64,000 nucleotides of DNA from Magicicada septendecula. Its lineage: Eukaryota > Arthropoda > Insecta > Hemiptera > Cicadidae. The translations under genes and the position numbers were made by a program. The notes under the pieces are model-generated. The model worked only from the letters and a program-made list of their open reading frames with translations. It was not told where the DNA came from and did not search any database. Positions within the stretch are counted from its first letter, which is position 1, and every line of letters begins with the position of its first letter. Of this stretch, positions 59,681 through 64,000 are shown one piece after another. The stretch lies in contig CM068374.1 in assembly GCA_034769895.1 (NCBI GenBank), positions 353,324,302-353,388,301 on the forward strand, read 5' to 3'.

Positions 59681-60175
59681 TGTTACGACACTTACGGAAA
59701 GCTCTCGAGAAGGCGAGAGTGTCGTTCTACACGATTCTCGGCTAGCCCAGCGTTCCTCGTCTGTGTAAAGGCCGTCAACTCACGTAGCGCACAAGTAACT
59801 GCTCGAGACCACACTTGTAACTACGCAAATTACGCTGGCACGCCGCCAAAAGGATGGAAAGTTATTCTAGAATCTCTGCGGGACCTATATAAGCAACAGC
59901 GGCTGGCTTTGTCAGTTAGTTACAGTTGGCGATTCATTCAGTGCGGATCAAGTGTTTGTGGACAGTGGTTACTTTTTGTTATAATCAGTGCGAAGCTCTT
60001 AATAGTTGACATTATTATTGCATGTGGGCAAATTTAACTTGAATTATTGTATGAGAATACCTTGTTGATTTCACATTGTTATTTGTGAGTAATTGAAGCT
60101 GGTATTAGTGACTTAATTGGTGTCTGTATACTGTTTCCACTGTACAATACGACGATCAGTGAGACCGTCGTAACA
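59681..60175 (+). mobile_element. Solo LTR, Gypsy-type
   Basis: 495 bp bounded by TGTTACGACACTTACGG and GACCGTCGTAACA (short TGTTACGAC/GTCGTAACA inverted ends). Flanked by ATAT on both sides (59677-59680, 60176-60179), a 4-bp target duplication. No internal retroelement sequence on either side, so the element was reduced to one LTR by recombination. Confidence 0.85.
59886..59916 (+). promoter_or_regulatory. LTR core promoter: TATA box and initiator
   Basis: TATATAAG at 59886-59893 and the arthropod initiator TCAGT at 59912-59916; the initiator A is 28 bases from the TATA start. The second LTR keeps the equivalent TCAGTTA, which supports this as the start of R. Confidence 0.65.
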
Positions 60176-60228
60176 ATATTGTATTTAGGAATACGAGAGA
60201 TTTATCCCCAAACAGTACTAAACAGAAA

Positions 60229-61026
60229 TATCGGTATGGAGAACCATACATGACTTCCATGTTCTAAGATATATATTTAAAATCATTTTCGAAATGAAAT
60301 ATTCCCATAGAAACTACTTCTTTCTGCTTACTGCTTCAGCCTTAACCACAGTACTGTGGTCCCTAACGTATACCACCTCACGTTATCGCATTCGATGTTC
60401 ACTGATGATGGCAGTCGATGGCACTGCCGAAACGTCTGGTTTTGCAGAAAACATTGGACTACGGCCAAATAGCCCAGGAAGCAATTTTAACAAAAAACTA
60501 CTTCTTTGTTGCCGATAACGTAGTACACATATAAAAAATTCTCCCCTCCCCCTTCAACTATAATTTTCATTTATAGAAAATTACCCCCACCCCGTTCAAC
60601 GTTCAACTAGCCTCTTCATTTATAAATATTTCATCTACGTTTCTACAGTGGATTATTATGATCTTCTTATCAGGATACTTTATTTATCAAAATTAAGTAC
60701 TTTACTCTTGTTAAAACATAAAACGTTGCAGGTAAAGTACCCTTTCCCTGTAACCGATCTTCACCAAAATCAACAGGCCTTGAGTCCTCTACAAGCCAGG
60801 CACATATGTAAAAAATTATTTGATTCTGTTTGAATTTGCGGCTGTTATCGTTTGCCATAGAGAAAATTCTACACACAGACAGACACACACAGAGACACTT
60901 TTCGAAAAATGACTTTTCTTCATATTTTGAGGGTAGTACAATCAAAATCAGACGTTATCTTGAACACGATTTTTTTCGCCATCACCATACTGTACTTACA
61001 TTTCCTTATGGAACATGGAAGTAAAA
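60229..61026 (+). mobile_element. Family A copy 15: minimal complete element
   Basis: About 800 bp: head (60229-60660), one monomer (at about 60730), a CACAGACAGACACACA microsatellite, and the tail ending in ACATGGAAGTAAAA. Both flanks are unrelated, so this copy defines the full unit. The GACTTCCATGTTC near its 5' end is the inverse of GAACATGGAAGT at its 3' end. Confidence 0.8.
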
Positions 61027-61582
61027 AGGCCAGAAACAAAAACAGTTTGAGATACCCCTTTTTGGCTTAGGAGGACTGTACACCTCAATGTTGGCCCGTA
61101 CACCTGCACAGCACGTAGCCAAGTATAAAAGCGGCCTTAAATAAGCCACTGGCTTTCATTACAATGATTATCTGATTCACCACTGAAGAGTCACGCGATA
61201 TTTTATTTTATAATAATTACGTAAACTAATTAAATAGATTGAAGCTGTGCATTACTAACTAATTCGCGTGTATGCACGCGCTCCGACCTCTTGCATTGTA
61301 TTCCGTTTCCCTGTACCTTTTGCATCGTTTAGGTTCAGTAACCTCTCAACATTCGCAAATTTAGGCGTGCTATTAATTATTCGCGATGAAAAAGAATTAG
61401 TCTATTTAACATTCGCTAACGAGAGACTTGCACAGTCGCGAACTTCTTTGGGTGGAAACAAATTTTAATAAAAAAAATCGCAATTCTTCAAAACATATTC
61501 GTTAAAGGAAAAACCATACGATAACTAATATTCCATTTACGCTTGTTGGTCACAAGTTAGGAGGGAAAACAAGTTCTGTCGG
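61027..61582. other. No gene recognised
   Basis: Unassigned AT-rich sequence. Confidence 0.5.
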
Positions 61583-61970
61583 CAGTGACGTATCTAGAAT
61601 TTGGACTTGGGAGGGGTCAAGCCCCCCCTTCATACAAAAGAAAAAACAAATTAACACTAATCAACATTACTGTCTTAAACCGGCTGAAAAACGTGTGATA
61701 TCATCATGAAATCAGTCCCATTAAAGTAATCGTTAATAACACAATAGTAATTTGCTTATATTTCATATTTTAAACGTCTAAGCTAATGCTGTGTAGTAGG
61801 CTATATCTGTTTGTATATTTACAAAAAAAGAGTTACTACTATATTAGCGTACACAGATGAACAAAATAATTGAACAGGCTAAAGATAATGAGCTTAACAA
61901 AATTCGTCAACTTTTTTCGACCTTCTGGGAGGGGGGGTCCGATCCCGCCTCCCCCGTCAATACGCCCCTG
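61583..61970 (-). mobile_element. 388-bp MITE related to the MULE-bearing element
   Basis: Ends CAGTGACGTATCTAGAATTT and (inverted) CAGGGGCGTATTGACGGG. About 150 bp at the left and about 200 bp at the right align with the right and left ends of 32085-34398, including TTCATACAAAAGAAAA and CAGAAGGTCG. G/C tracts lie just inside both ends. The flanking octamers TCTGTCGG and ACTTCCGG match at 5 of 8. Confidence 0.75.
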
Positions 61971-62487
61971 ACTTCCGGTTATTTCTGAATAAGAACAATA
62001 TATCGTCAAACTGGCATATCAAGTAGGAGGAGAGGGCTTTGAGATGACTTGAGCAGAAAAGGATTTGATTTGATCAGTTTAGGATTTGATCAGTTCGTAC
62101 GTTTCAAAACTACCTGAAGTGGACCTTACGGAGTCGATTAGTGAAAAACAAAATTCATGAAAACGATGATGATGACGAATATCTAGAAGAAATTGCGTCT
62201 CCGAGTAACCTCAATGCTAAAACGTTCAGTCACATTCTGAAACTTCAGCAAGTACTTAAAGAAAAGGAAGACGAATGCGATCCGGTAATGGAAATTAGTC
62301 TGAGGATCAAAAGGGAAACTGAAGCCTCTGGTCTTCGATATTCGGAAATGTTAAAGGAAGTGTCTAGCAAAACAGACTAGAATAAAGAAATATTTTTAAA
62401 CGTTGCCTTCAAATTCACATTTCCGAATGTCACATTCACATTGTTTTATAAAAATCTAACCGTCCCAATTGTTAAGTACCAGCTTGC
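61971..62487. other. Mostly unassigned
   Basis: Contains the acidic/basic frame described separately; otherwise nothing recognised. Confidence 0.45.
62141..62380 (+). CDS. Short acidic frame, possible pogo-like transposase C-terminal tail
   Basis: 79 residues. It begins with an acidic run (ENDDDDEYLEEIASPSNLN), then a helical stretch FSHILKLQQVLKEKEDECDP and KRETEASGLRYSEMLKEVSS. Acidic linkers followed by a single amphipathic helix are typical of C-termini of Tigger/pogo-type transposases, but there is no catalytic core nearby. The frame extends upstream without a stop to about 62100. It could equally be a host exon or a chance frame. Confidence 0.25.
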   Translation: MKNKIHENDDDDEYLEEIASPSNLNAKTFSHILKLQQVLKEKEDECDPVMEISLRIKRETEASGLRYSEMLKEVSSKTD

Positions 62488-62750
62488 TTGCGTCGTAACT
62501 ACGGGGGGGGGGGCTTGTCAGGGGATCAAATCCCCCCCAAGAGATATTAGAAATTTCAGCAAAAATTCTTAGTAACTTAACGTAGGCCTATTTCTAAGCC
62601 ATTTGTGTGTGTGTTAAATAAAATAAGCCTTATAAATAATTGTATAAATAAAAGGAATTACGATATTTGTAAATTAATAAAATAAAGGGGAATCCAACCT
62701 TCAAGTTAGTCTCATCCCCCCCCCCCAATGAGCTCCTGGTTACGCCACTA
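62488..62750. mobile_element. hAT-like MITE with G-tracts
   Basis: The right terminus reads TAGTGGCGTAACCAGGAGCT on the minus strand; the left partner is GCGTCGTAACTACGG, followed by G11. C12 lies inside the right end. About 265 bp, no coding. Confidence 0.55.
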
Positions 62751-62994
62751 AGACATACACAGTAGGCTCTATTAACTCATGAATTCCGTTACCCATGGAT
62801 TGCGCCCAGTTTAATCCCTTATTCGAATGTTTCCACATTGATGCACACAAATCTGTCAACTGCATCCAAGGTAACTTCTGGTGTAACCCATACATCTGCC
62901 CACTCATACAAATTCACTAACTCTCTCTTGAATATTTCTTTCCAATCGTATGAGTGTAACAACATGAGAGAGTTTTGAGTGAATGAGACATCGT

Positions 62995-63965
62995 TCTTAC
63001 GTTAGCTAAAAGCCTAACAGCCTTTCTAGAGCGGTGGGCTGCGCCGAACACGCCTAAGAATTATCGCCACTTACAAGTATAGCGTAAAGTGTTTAGAGAA
63101 GAAAGACAACAGTTCGCCGTCTCACTCACAAACTACCCACTCTCTCTGTCGCACGCATGCTTCTGTCGTTCTCGTCAGCCTTGTTGCAGCCGATGTCCAC
63201 AGCATGAAACACTGCACAAGACTGCTGTGCGCGTGTACGAAATGGCTGAAAATTTTGTGAGCTTCGCAACGAGGCGTTTGTCCACTGAGATGCATCTCGA
63301 AGTCAGTGTTCAAAATCTATCGTTAGGTTACAACGTACCCATCTCTATTAAATCGGTCTCGCTAAGACCGTTACATCAGCTTATTATCAGTCGTAATTAA
63401 TTTTTTAGCTCCGCCCATATAATCGCGTTGTATCTCTGAAAGAACGACATCAGAACAACGACGACACGATGGATTGGCTTCAGCTGCAGCTGTTGAATGC
63501 TAAGTGAATGACAACGTCGAGTCCACGTGGACAAGACATCTTCCCTAACATTATACTAACGAGAAAATCTGGCGTACACAACAGTAACACTGTGACGTCA
63601 AAGCGCTCCGTATGTACAGGCAGGACGATGTAAGTTGAACACTCGGGTCTCATGCGCAGTAGACAAACACCTCGTTGCGAGGCTAACAAAATTTTCATTC
63701 ATTTCACACATGCGCATAATAGTTTTGTACAGTGTTTGATAGTGTGAACATCGGCTGCAACAAGAATGGCGAGAACAAAGGAAGCATGTGTGTGACACAG
63801 AGGGAAATAATATGGAAGTGAGACAGTGAACGTTATAGGGTTGTCTCCCCTCTCTTCCCTCTAGATAAAGCTATACTAAGCATGAAAGTGGGGGTAATTC
63901 ATGCATTGGGTCGGCGCAGATGACTGTTCAGGAAAGGCTGGCGGGCCTATAAACGTTCTGAGCGT
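62995..63965. repeat. Fold-back element with ~330-bp arms
   Basis: 62995-63340 is homologous to the inverse of 63620-63965: AGCCTTTCTAGAGC/GCCTTTCCTGAACAG, then CTTGTTGCAGCCGATGT, AAACACTG-ACAA, GAAAATTTTGT-AGC and CGCAACGAGG-GTTTGTC in both arms. Divergence is about 20%. Both arms can be read as a similar short peptide, but indels and stops argue against coding. Confidence 0.7.
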
Positions 63966-64000
63966 GCGGGCTGTAAACATTTATCATTCAACACCCCCAT

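Overview
This is a piece of an animal nuclear genome, most likely an insect. It is AT-rich and full of microsatellites. Every protein fragment I recognise comes from a transposable element typical of arthropods (hAT, mariner, Tc1, MULE with FLYWCH zinc finger, Crypton, LINEs, Gypsy-type LTR). I found no single-copy host gene, no rRNA and no intact tRNA gene. The order cannot be fixed from sequence alone; a large repeat-rich genome such as a cockroach, termite or hemipteran would fit.

Layout. 1-776: hAT remnant. 4487-7276: about 39-copy satellite built from alternating 71- and 72-bp monomers. 7660-8496: internally deleted hAT with a target duplication. 9146-10053: mariner folded back on itself. 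10506-11040: LINE remnant. 11416-28777: dominated by one element, here called family A, with a ~300-bp head, arrays of a ~162-bp monomer and a hairpin tail. It is broken by two copies of family B, by an 895-bp palindromic MITE, and by FLYWCH and LINE remnants. 30117-30993: hAT fragment. 32085-34398: element carrying a nearly intact FLYWCH/MULE transposase. 36074-37717: dead Crypton tyrosine recombinase split by an 18-copy minisatellite that arose from its own coding sequence. 39012-40698: dead Tc1 transposase with one spliceosomal-type intron. 41076-41672: nested palindromes. 42545-44290: LINE remnants. 45860-47215, 53994-57884 and 60229-61026: further family A copies. 47643-53720: LINE debris, hAT and an LTR nested in a LINE. 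59681-60175: solo LTR with a readable TATA-Inr promoter. 61583-61970: MITE sharing both ends with the MULE-bearing element. 62995-63965: fold-back.

The most unusual item is family A. It has about 65 monomers in at least 14 blocks. It shares a 3' hairpin, subterminal inverted repeats, an internal minisatellite and a microsatellite with non-autonomous Helentrons (HINE/DINE-1). Blocks sit head-to-tail and in opposed pairs, which looks like a mobile element turning into a satellite. Also notable are the minisatellite born inside the Crypton ORF, the probable autonomous/MITE pair of the MULE element, and paralogous empty sites that date three insertions. All functional statements are inferred from motif recognition; no database search was possible.
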